From the NCBI RefSeq assembly GCF_001874525.1, contig NZ_LKAQ01000001.1, positions 248,001 through 312,000 of the forward strand: a stretch of DNA of 64,000 nucleotides, in the 5' to 3' direction. This DNA comes from Pseudodesulfovibrio hydrargyri (GTDB taxonomy: Bacteria > Desulfobacterota > Desulfovibrionia > Desulfovibrionales > Desulfovibrionaceae). The notes under the pieces are model-generated. The model was not told the DNA's origin. It saw only the letters and a list, made by a program, of their open reading frames with translations, and made no database searches. This document shows, one piece after another, positions 35,725-43,069 of the stretch (its first letter is position 1; each line of letters starts with the position of its first letter). Position numbers and translations under genes: made by a program.

Positions 35725-36573
35725 ATGAGAAGTCAAAACCTAGCATTAAGCGGCAATCTCATCGCAATGGATAAAATCAGCCATTGGGATGCGGAAAATG
35801 AGATTTTCAACATAGAGACTCCATTCGCACTCTGCCAGATGGCGGGATATGCAAAATATAAATTATCAAAAGACGGTCCGGTGTTATTCAGAGGCCAAGG
35901 ATCAAACTATGATCAAATGCGGCCTACGCTCTTCAGAAATGTCGACACTTCCAGTGGATGCACTGCAAGAGTAAAACAATCGAGAGATTTTATAAAATCC
36001 GAAGAATGCATTTCCTCATTTCTCAGAGGAACACCAAAAGAAGCATTCGAACCACTCCTTCAACATTATGGATTGGCAACACCATGGATCGACCTTGTTG
36101 ACAATATTTGGAGTGGCCTGTGGTTCGCCACGCATTCTGCCAGCAGCATAAAAGAGGGCAGATATACGCACTATGAAAAGTCAAAAAAAGAATATTGTTA
36201 TATCTATATGATGCAGTTTGGGACAAAGGACAAAAGAATCACCAATGGCATCCACACAACCAACAAAGGAATGCTGCTCGCGGACTTGCGAGTTGCCGCT
36301 CCGTCAAACTATTTAAGGCCTCACTCTCAACACGGACTCCTGGCCATGCGAGGCAACCTAACGGAGGGGACCGGTCCGGACTATAGTGATTGCGTTGTTC
36401 TGGTAATGAGAATTGCAACGCAGAACGCGCTCAATTGGTTGGGAGACTCTCTATTGACGAAGGGCTCATTCATGTTTCCGCCTCCGATGCACGATCCCGG
36501 TTATCAAGTTTTTCTGGACAACCCGTTCACACCGCCCGCAGTGATGGGCAACATATCCATCATAAGTGCATAA
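35725..36573 (+). CDS. FRG-domain protein, AT-rich, probably acquired
   Basis: 282 residues. The FRG signature reads VLFRGQGSNYDQMRPTLFR, followed by PLLQHYGLATPWIDLVDNIWSGLWFA, the HxG-x-x-T-x-x-x-D core of this family. FRG proteins are poorly characterised and often found near restriction, toxin or phage-defence genes. Base use is clearly AT-richer than all neighbours, with many AAA, TTA, ATA codons. GGAGCGGTAA precedes the ATG. It sits alone between tRNA-Leu and tunR, as expected for a remnant of a tRNA-integrated island, but no integrase or second copy of the tRNA end is visible. Confidence 0.8.
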   Translation: MRSQNLALSGNLIAMDKISHWDAENEIFNIETPFALCQMAGYAKYKLSKDGPVLFRGQGSNYDQMRPTLFRNVDTSSGCTARVKQSRDFIKSEECISSFLRGTPKEAFEPLLQHYGLATPWIDLVDNIWSGLWFATHSASSIKEGRYTHYEKSKKEYCYIYMMQFGTKDKRITNGIHTTNKGMLLADLRVAAPSNYLRPHSQHGLLAMRGNLTEGTGPDYSDCVVLVMRIATQNALNWLGDSLLTKGSFMFPPPMHDPGYQVFLDNPFTPPAVMGNISIISA

Positions 36574-36649
36574 CCCATTCCCGGTGAAGGAAATCGGTTC
36601 GCTGCCTTACGGCGCGAGCCGATTGTATTTTCCGAAGGCTATCGCCCTT

Positions 36650-37711
36650 CTACAACTGAACCGTGTTCAGCACCACGGACATGGCTTTGAACCAGAACTC
36701 GACCTGGTCGCCGGGCTTGAGGACCAGGTCCTGGGCGCTTTGGGCGGAGATAAGGGAACAGACGTCGGTGCCGTCCGGGAGGCGGCCCAGGACTTCGGAC
36801 AGGACCGGGGTGTCGGTGACCCGGAGGATTTCGGCCTCGAGGCGGTTGCGGGCGCTGCCGGGAATGTGGTCGGCCCGGCGCAGGACGTTGACCAACGGGG
36901 CCTTGACCGTGGCCACGACCGGGCTGCCCACCTGGATCTTGAGGTTGCGCAGGGAGTCCATGGTGATGACCGAACTGATCTTGATGTTGGAGCGGGTCTC
37001 CAGGACCACCTGGGCCATGACCGGGTCCGTGTCCACATGGACGACGTGGCCCAGAAAGGAGTTTCTGGCCGAGGTGCGCTTGCGCATGGCCTCGTAGGCG
37101 GTGCGCACGATGGTCTGCACGTCGCCCGGCGAAAACTGCTGGAAGTTGGCGGTCAGGTCCAGGGACGACTGGCCCAGGACTTCCTTGACGATGGTGATGG
37201 GCACCCCGCTGCGAAGCATCTCCACGGCCCGGGTGTTGCGCAGGGACTTCGGACAGACCATATCCTTGGCCAGGCCGCACTCCTTGCCGCGCTCGTAGCA
37301 GATGCGCCGGAAATAACCGGGGTCCACGCGGAAAAGTTCCCCGCGCAGGCCGTACCCCATGGGGCTTTCCAGGAAGGCGGCCAGCTCGGCATAGAACTCC
37401 TCGGGCAGCGGGACCTCGCGCATGCGGTCCTCCCGGCCCAAGCGAACGAACGGGCCTTCCGCGTCAAACGCCTCGGTATCGTCCAGGGACAGAATTTCGC
37501 CCAACCGCGCCCCGGTGTGGCGGACGAGTTGAAAAAGCAGCCAGAGCCGGGTCCGGGCCCGAACGCTGTCCATGCGCCTGGCCGAGTCCTTCCATGTGCG
37601 GAAGGCTTCTTCCAGGGCGCACATCTGCGACGGCTCCAGATAACTGACCTGATCCGAGACGCTGAAAAACTCCCGGGGATGCATCTTGCCCGAAGGCTTG
37701 TTCTCTTGCAT
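36650..37711 (-). CDS. tunR: TunR-type Mo/W-responsive regulator (recombinase fold plus TOBE domains)
   Basis: 353 residues. Residues 25-195 have a tyrosine-recombinase fold: Arg69 in TGARLGEIL and Arg158 in PKSLRNTRAVEML are kept, but the second catalytic His is Gln181 (VLGQSSLDL) and the nucleophile Tyr is Phe190 (TANFQQF), so it should bind DNA without cutting. Residues 214-285 and 290-350 are two TOBE/Mop oxyanion-binding domains (TSARNSFLGHVVHV; GSARNRLEAEILRV). This is the design of the published TunR family of sulfate reducers, which regulates modA and modBC. It is divergent from modA. Effector (tungstate/molybdate) is inferred from family. Confidence 0.9.
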   Translation of the reverse strand: MQENKPSGKMHPREFFSVSDQVSYLEPSQMCALEEAFRTWKDSARRMDSVRARTRLWLLFQLVRHTGARLGEILSLDDTEAFDAEGPFVRLGREDRMREVPLPEEFYAELAAFLESPMGYGLRGELFRVDPGYFRRICYERGKECGLAKDMVCPKSLRNTRAVEMLRSGVPITIVKEVLGQSSLDLTANFQQFSPGDVQTIVRTAYEAMRKRTSARNSFLGHVVHVDTDPVMAQVVLETRSNIKISSVITMDSLRNLKIQVGSPVVATVKAPLVNVLRRADHIPGSARNRLEAEILRVTDTPVLSEVLGRLPDGTDVCSLISAQSAQDLVLKPGDQVEFWFKAMSVVLNTVQL

Positions 37712-37733
37712 GAACGGCTCACCTGACGGGTTA

Positions 37734-37757
37734 TCACGCTTTTATCCATTCGCGTGA
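37734..37757. promoter_or_regulatory. Candidate TunR operator between tunR and modA
   Basis: TCACGC, 12 bases, GCGTGA: an inverted repeat 23 bases from the tunR start and about 110 bases from modA. Recombinase-like proteins bind paired arms around a short core, so geometry fits a TunR site. The published TunR motif was not available for direct comparison. Confidence 0.55.
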
Positions 37758-37868
37758 CTTGGTTGCGAGATAAGAGCACAGAACATAGGGGATTTAGGGA
37801 CGGGACACAACCCGTTCGAAAAGCGCACACCCAGCCGCGTCCCGGCGCGGAGACAATAAGGAGCCCCC

Positions 37869-38603
37869 ATGCGATTGTTGCGAATCTGCACTCTCATACT
37901 CAGCCTGATTCTCGCTCTTCCGGCGAGTGCCTGGGCCGACAGCGACGTCGTCCTGGCCGCGGGTGCCGGGTACAAGAAGATGGTCAACGCCCTCAGCGCC
38001 GCCTACCAAAAGAAGACCGGCAAGACCCTGGACCTCATTTACGGCAACATGGGCCGCGTGACCACCCTGGCCAAGGAGAGCGGCAAGGTGGACATCGTCC
38101 TGGGCGACCAACAATTTCTGCTCAAACGCGCGGCCCTGGCCGTGACCGAAAAGACCGAACTGGGCCGGGGCAAGCTGGTCCTGGCATTCGCCAAGGGGTC
38201 CAAATTCTCCAAGGTGGCCGACCTGGACAACCCCGAGGCCGGACGCATCGCCATGCCGGACACGAGCAAGGCCATCTACGGCCGCGCCGCCCGCGAATAC
38301 CTGACCAAGACCGGCAGGCTGCCGGACATCAAGCCCAGGCTGGTGGAAGTGGCCACCGTGCCTCAAGTCTTCTCCTACCTGGCCACCGGCGAGGTGGACA
38401 TGGGTTTCCTCAACCTGACCCACGCCCTGAACGTCAAGGACAAGCTGGGCGGGTACGTGGTCCTGGACGACAAGGACTACTCGCCCATCAGCATCATCGC
38501 GGCGATACTGGAGAGCTCCGCCAACAAGGACAAGGCGCAGTCGTTCATCGACTTCGTCAAGACGGACGAGGCCCAGGCCATCGTCAGGGCGAACGGCCTG
38601 TAG
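37869..38603 (+). CDS. modA: Molybdate/tungstate ABC transporter, substrate-binding protein
   Basis: 244 residues with signal peptide MRLLRICTLILSLILALPASAWA. The mature protein starts DSDVVLAAGAGYKKMVNALS and contains KVDIVLGDQQFLLKR and IAMPDTSKAIYGRAAREYL, the ModA fold with oxyanion-binding Ser/Tyr positions. It captures molybdate or tungstate in the periplasm for ModB. Only 3 bases separate it from modB. GGAGCCCCC lies before the ATG. Regulation by the divergent TunR is likely. Confidence 0.92.
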   Translation: MRLLRICTLILSLILALPASAWADSDVVLAAGAGYKKMVNALSAAYQKKTGKTLDLIYGNMGRVTTLAKESGKVDIVLGDQQFLLKRAALAVTEKTELGRGKLVLAFAKGSKFSKVADLDNPEAGRIAMPDTSKAIYGRAAREYLTKTGRLPDIKPRLVEVATVPQVFSYLATGEVDMGFLNLTHALNVKDKLGGYVVLDDKDYSPISIIAAILESSANKDKAQSFIDFVKTDEAQAIVRANGL

Positions 38604-38606
38604 CAC

Positions 38607-39275
38607 ATGGATTTCGTCGGCATCATGACCCAGCCGGAAACCCTCAACCCGCTCCGGCTCACTCTGAAGGCGCTGGCCGTGGCCGGTCTGCTGCACCTGG
38701 TCTGCGGCGTGCTCATCGCCTACTACCTGACCTCGGGCAAGGGGCCGACGCGCTCGGCGGTGGACTTCTTCGTCACCCTGCCCCTGGTCTTTCCGCCCAT
38801 CGCCACGGGGTTCATCCTGCTCATGCTCCTGGGTAGGGCCGGTTGGCTCGGACGGTTCGCGCCCATGGACATCGTCTTCAACTTTCGCGGCGTTGTTCTG
38901 GCCTCCTTCGTGTCCGGCCTGCCGCTCATGGTCAAGCCGGTGGAGGCGGCGCTCAGGGGCGACGTCAGGCGGCTGGGGGAGATATCCCAGGTCCTTGGCA
39001 AGAGCGACTGGCAGACCTTCTGGCTGGTGCTGCTGCCCAATATCCGGCGCAACGTGACTGCGGGCTGGTTCCTGGCCCTGGGGCGCTCCCTCGGCGAAGT
39101 CGGGGTGACGCTCATGCTCGGCGGCAACATCATCGGCAAGACCAACACCCTGTCACTGGAAATCTACAACGCGGTCTTCAGCGGCGAATTCGACCGGGCC
39201 ATGGTCCTGGCAGTGATCATCGGCCTGTTCTCCCTGACCATCTTCATCGCGCTGAAAAAACTGTCCGCCGTGTAG
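38607..39275 (+). CDS. modB: Molybdate/tungstate ABC transporter, permease
   Basis: 222 residues with five to six membrane helices. The ABC-permease EAA loop is visible as GEISQVLGKSDWQTFWLVLLP (G in the expected position), and ALGRSLGEVGVTLMLGGNI is the conserved post-loop segment of ModB. No ATPase gene (modC) follows, which is unusual. It is sandwiched between modA and a DUF364 gene, all with gaps under 10 bases. Confidence 0.93.
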   Translation: MDFVGIMTQPETLNPLRLTLKALAVAGLLHLVCGVLIAYYLTSGKGPTRSAVDFFVTLPLVFPPIATGFILLMLLGRAGWLGRFAPMDIVFNFRGVVLASFVSGLPLMVKPVEAALRGDVRRLGEISQVLGKSDWQTFWLVLLPNIRRNVTAGWFLALGRSLGEVGVTLMLGGNIIGKTNTLSLEIYNAVFSGEFDRAMVLAVIIGLFSLTIFIALKKLSAV

Positions 39276-39283
39276 GAGAGGCA

Positions 39284-40009
39284 ATGAAAAGCGTTTTTGA
39301 CACCGTGTGCGAACGAGCCCTCGACCTCTGGACCCGTGAGGGGCTCCTGGACGAGACCATCACCGTGACCGCCGCGCCCCTGAGCGTGAAGGAGGCCATC
39401 GGCACGCCCGAGGGCAACGACTTCCCCATCCAGAAGGGCAAGGAAAAGCTGATGGAGGCCAATTTCCACGGCGCGCGCGGCCAGGCCTTCACCGACCACT
39501 ACGGCAACTACTCCGGCACGCTGCGCCAGATCGCCGCTCTGCCGCGCGACGACAACTACCACCGGGCCGTGTTCATCTCGACCATGAACGCCGTAAGCCG
39601 CTCCCTGGGGCAGACGGGCAACACGGTCCATTGCCGCGACACCGGACCCGCCGAATGCGCCAAGGGCGTGTTCCGCTACATCGACGACTATTACGGCAAG
39701 GGGCGCGTGACCATCATCGGCTTCCAGCCCACCCTGGCCCAGGCCGTGAGCAGCGAGACCGACGTCCGACTGGTGGACCTGGACCCGGACAACATCGGCC
39801 AGACCAAGCGGGGCGTATTGGTGGAAGGCGGTGAGGCCACGGCCGACGCCGTGGATTGGGCCGACCTGCTGCTGGTCACCGGCACCACCCTGGCCAACTC
39901 GTCCATCGACCTCTTTCTCACCGGCAAACCCGTGCTGTTTTACGGCACGACCATAGCCGGAGCGGCCAGCCTCATGGGTTGGAACCGCTACTGTCCGCAG
40001 AGCAGCTAG
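39284..40009 (+). CDS. DUF364/DUF4213-type protein in the mod operon
   Basis: 241 residues from MKSVFDTVCERALDL, 8 bases after modB with AGGAGAGGCA upstream. The N-terminal half resembles DUF4213 (enolase-like N-terminal domain) and the C-terminal half DUF364, described as putative heavy-metal chelation: RVTIIGFQPTLAQA, VRLVDLDPDNIGQTK and DLLLVTGTTLANSSID, a Rossmann-like fold ending in a GTT motif. Placement after modB suggests a part in Mo/W handling. Function inferred only from context. Confidence 0.75.
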   Translation: MKSVFDTVCERALDLWTREGLLDETITVTAAPLSVKEAIGTPEGNDFPIQKGKEKLMEANFHGARGQAFTDHYGNYSGTLRQIAALPRDDNYHRAVFISTMNAVSRSLGQTGNTVHCRDTGPAECAKGVFRYIDDYYGKGRVTIIGFQPTLAQAVSSETDVRLVDLDPDNIGQTKRGVLVEGGEATADAVDWADLLLVTGTTLANSSIDLFLTGKPVLFYGTTIAGAASLMGWNRYCPQSS

Positions 40010-40038
40010 GGGGCCTCCTCCATCCCTCCCCGGCTGCG

Positions 40039-40077
40039 GGGAAAGGGTTCTTGCTTGCCGCGCAAGGACCCTTTCCC
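40039..40077 (+). terminator. Hairpin after the mod operon
   Basis: GGGAAAGGGTTC ... GGACCCTTTCCC flanking a GC-rich loop (CTTGCTTGCCGCGCAA), 30 bases after the stop at 40009. The U tract is absent, so it may be a weak terminator or a 3'-end stabiliser; it resembles the arms of the composite repeats but is shorter. Confidence 0.55.
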
Positions 40078-40222
40078 AAGCGGCGGACCGCCCAGGTGAC
40101 CGCTTCACCATGCCCGTGCCCACCCCACGCCAACATTATCCCTTTACTCATCGCGCCCAACACCTTATTTGAGGGAGGCATCAGAAAACAACAATCCCCT
40201 TGCGGGATGACGGGAGTTTTTT

Positions 40223-42031
40223 TTGGCTCGCAAACCCGATCTGCACACCTTCTCCAACCGTTATCTTCTCAAGCGCTCCATCGGCTATTTCGGCGCGTAC
40301 AAAGGGCGCGTCGCCCTGGCCGTGGCTTCCATGCTTTTGCTGAGCCCCATTTCCCCGGCCCTGGCCTGGATCGGCAAGTACGTCATGGACGACGTCCTGA
40401 TCGCCAAGGACATGGGCATGCTCAAGCTGTGCATCCTCGCATTCCTCGGCTTATGGCTGCTCAGGGGGTTGCTCATGATCGGCCAGGCGTACACCATGCA
40501 GGCCACCGGCATGCTGGTCCTGCGCGATATCCGTAACGAATTATTCAAAAAAATCATCCGCCTGCCCATGCCCTACTTCGCCGAGAGCGAGGTAGGCATG
40601 CTCATGAGCCGGATCATCGCCGACGTGACCGCCGTGCGCGCCTGCCTGCCCAGCGTGCTCATGTTCGTCCGGCAGATATTCACCCTGATCGCCCTCATCG
40701 GCACGACCATCTACCTGGACCCCTATTTGTCCCTGTGGGCGTTGCTGGTCATGCCCGCCGCCATCTACCCGTTCACCTACTTCGGGAAAAAAATCCGCAA
40801 ATACGGACGCAAGACCCAGGCCGAACTGTCCGGGGTCAACGTGGTCCTGGAAGAAAGCTTCTCCGGCATCAAGGTCATCAAGGCCTTTGCCAACGAAGTC
40901 CGGGAAGATTTCAAATTCAAGAAGGAAAACGACAGCCTGACCCGGCTGCTCGTGCGCAAGATACTCTACAACGAGGGGTCCTCGCGGGCCATGGACATAG
41001 TCGGCGCCTGCGCCGGGGCCTCGGTCCTGTGGTTCGGCGGCATGCGCGTCATCAACGGCGACATGACCCCCGGCGATCTGATGGCCTTTTCCCTGTGCGT
41101 GCTTCAATTGTATGAACCGATCAAGAAGTTGAACACCGCCAACAACGAGATCCAGGGCGGCCTGGCGGGTGCCGAACGCGTCTTCGACATCCTCGACTCC
41201 CCCTCCATCCAGGTGGAGGAGGAAGGCAAGACCGTATTCGACGGCTCCCTGCGCAGTCTCGTGTTCCGGAGCGTCCGGTTCACCTACCCCGGCTGCCCGG
41301 CTCCGGCCGTGGACGGGGTCGACCTGACCATCGAAGCCGGACAGCGCGTGGCCATCGTCGGGCCCAGCGGCTCGGGCAAGACCACCCTGGTCAACCTGAT
41401 CCCCCGCTTCTACCTGGCTCAGGAAGGGGTCGTGGAACTCAACGGAGTCCCGTTGGAGGACTACACCCTGGAGAGCCTGCGCACGCACCTGGGCCTGGTC
41501 TCCCAGGACACCTTCCTGTTCAACGTGTCCATTGCCGACAACATCGCCTATGCCCATGACGGCTACGAGATGAGCGACGTACGGCGCGCGGCGGACGCGG
41601 CCTTTGCCCATGAGTTCATCACCGTGATGCCCGAAGGCTACGACACCGTGGTCGGCGAGGGCGGGGTCAAGATTTCCGGCGGCCAGAAACAGCGGCTGAC
41701 CATCGCCCGGGCGATCATGAAGAACCCGTCCCTGCTCATCCTGGACGAAGCCACCAGCGCGCTGGACACGGAATCCGAACGGGTGGTCCAGAAGGCCCTG
41801 GACAACCTCATGCAGGGCCGCACCTCCATCGTCATCGCCCACCGCCTCTCGACCATCCTCACCGCCGACGTCATCGTGGTCATGAAGGACGGCCGGATCG
41901 TCGCCAGAGGCAAGCACGACGAACTGCTGGCCACCTGCCCCCTCTACGACCGGCTCTACCAGATGCAATTCGAAGACACGACGGAGACAAGCCGGGCGGA
42001 CGCCGCCTGCACCGCCCCGCGTTTGGTCTGA
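40223..42031 (+). CDS. msbA: MsbA-like ABC exporter (half transporter)
   Basis: 602 residues, starting at TTG (LARKPDLHTF read as MARKPD) with CGGGAG eight bases upstream. The six-helix membrane domain (residues 20-320) precedes the ATPase: Walker A VGPSGSGKTTLVNL, signature ISGGQKQRLTIARA, Walker B LLILDEATSALD and the switch His in IVIAHRLST. The homodimer flips lipid A-core across the inner membrane. The neighbouring genes do not confirm lipid A, so another lipid or drug substrate is possible. Confidence 0.85.
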   Translation: MARKPDLHTFSNRYLLKRSIGYFGAYKGRVALAVASMLLLSPISPALAWIGKYVMDDVLIAKDMGMLKLCILAFLGLWLLRGLLMIGQAYTMQATGMLVLRDIRNELFKKIIRLPMPYFAESEVGMLMSRIIADVTAVRACLPSVLMFVRQIFTLIALIGTTIYLDPYLSLWALLVMPAAIYPFTYFGKKIRKYGRKTQAELSGVNVVLEESFSGIKVIKAFANEVREDFKFKKENDSLTRLLVRKILYNEGSSRAMDIVGACAGASVLWFGGMRVINGDMTPGDLMAFSLCVLQLYEPIKKLNTANNEIQGGLAGAERVFDILDSPSIQVEEEGKTVFDGSLRSLVFRSVRFTYPGCPAPAVDGVDLTIEAGQRVAIVGPSGSGKTTLVNLIPRFYLAQEGVVELNGVPLEDYTLESLRTHLGLVSQDTFLFNVSIADNIAYAHDGYEMSDVRRAADAAFAHEFITVMPEGYDTVVGEGGVKISGGQKQRLTIARAIMKNPSLLILDEATSALDTESERVVQKALDNLMQGRTSIVIAHRLSTILTADVIVVMKDGRIVARGKHDELLATCPLYDRLYQMQFEDTTETSRADAACTAPRLV

Positions 42032-42219
42032 TTTTCACCCCGCCTTCGATCTTCACGGCCAATGCCGCGGGTTCGCCGCCATCGACGAATCGAGACAACG
42101 GCAACGCCGTAGGGATGGGCTCACCTGACTCGGCGTGAACCTTCCCCGAGGGCGCTTTCTGGCCGCGCGACGGATGGGGCGGGCTTGCCCGTACAGACGG
42201 GAATGTTTATCATTCCAAA

Positions 42220-42819
42220 ATGCAGCATGTTCCCTCCCGCCGCCTCCGGCGATTCATCCCGGCCGCGTTGGCCCTCTCCCTGCTCCTCCTGGCCGCGCCG
42301 GCCCTGGCCGACGTGGTGCGCACGGTGTCCACCGAATACTACATGGTGGAAGGGACCGAGCCGACGACCATCATCCTCAATCTCAAACGCAGCTCCCCCC
42401 TGAACGAGGGGAACAAGACGTACCAGGCCAACACGCGCACGTACATTCGGACCACCTACAACATCGAGCAGCGCGGGGATACCTGCCGGATCACCAACGT
42501 CGTCGTCTATCTGCACCTGACCTATCTCTACCCCAAGCTCAAGCACAGCGTGGACTTCGAGACCCGAAAGTGGTGGCGCGGTTTCTACCGCCAACTCGAA
42601 AAGCACGAACTCATTCACGGCGAAATATCCACCAAGGCGGCCCACAAGTTGAGCGACACCCTGGAGAACCTCAAAACCGGCGACTGTCACAACATCAAGA
42701 GCACCGCCAAGGTCAAGGCCCGCCGCATTCTGGAACAAATGAAAAAGGACCAGGTGTCCTACGACGCCCTCACCCAACACGGATTCAAACAGCAAAGGAA
42801 TATGGGACGCTATCCTTAA
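42220..42819 (+). CDS. DUF922 secreted zinc-dependent protease-like protein
   Basis: 199 residues with signal peptide MQHVPSRRLRRFIPAALALSLLLLAAPALA. The mature part contains LEKHELIHGEI, an HExxH metalloprotease motif, near residue 130, and the upstream W-W-R-x-F-Y-R segment usual for DUF922 proteins. The family is predicted to be periplasmic or secreted zinc peptidases with unknown substrates. No ribosome binding site is obvious. The 188 bases upstream hold no gene. Confidence 0.85.
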   Translation: MQHVPSRRLRRFIPAALALSLLLLAAPALADVVRTVSTEYYMVEGTEPTTIILNLKRSSPLNEGNKTYQANTRTYIRTTYNIEQRGDTCRITNVVVYLHLTYLYPKLKHSVDFETRKWWRGFYRQLEKHELIHGEISTKAAHKLSDTLENLKTGDCHNIKSTAKVKARRILEQMKKDQVSYDALTQHGFKQQRNMGRYP

Positions 42820-42853
42820 GCGGCTTTCGAGAATGGATTGGGGGCAGTGGAGA

Positions 42854-42946
42854 GAGCCGCTACAGGTGGCTTTGCCACCCGTAGCGCTCCAAAGAAAAGT
42901 CAAAACAAAGTCCTTGGCTCATCTCTGAGTCAGGGACTTTGTTTTG
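42854..42946. repeat. Two inverted repeats between convergent genes
   Basis: GCTACAGGTGGC / GCCACCCGTAGC (one mismatch) is followed by a perfect 13-base stem CAAAACAAAGTCC / GGACTTTGTTTTG at 42901-42913 and 42934-42946. After it comes GCGGATATACAAAGCTTTGGAAAAGG, which recalls the inner part of the composite repeats at 3.7, 10.8 and 14.9 kb; probably a diverged partial copy that may terminate the DUF922 transcript. Confidence 0.6.
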
Positions 42947-43018
42947 CGCTGTTGCCCCGCGCAGCGGATATACAAAGCTTTGGAAAAGGATGGGGATGGG
43001 GGGCCGGGGGCATTACAA

Positions 43019-43050
43019 AAAAGGGGCGACGGTACACCGTCGCCCCTTTT
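43019..43050 (-). terminator. Terminator of the glutamate synthase operon
   Basis: Fifteen-base stem AAAAGGGGCGACGGT / ACCGTCGCCCCTTTT, loop ac; on the minus strand TTTTTTG follows. It lies 20 bases after the last stop codon and is symmetric enough to act in both directions. Confidence 0.9.
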
Positions 43051-43069
43051 TATTTGTGTCGGGTTCGCC

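Noticed and set aside
35649..36660. Search for a duplicated tRNA-Leu 3' end marking an island boundary
   Set aside because: No copy of GGGTTCGATTCCCACC or its CCA end was found downstream of the FRG gene, so no attachment site is claimed.
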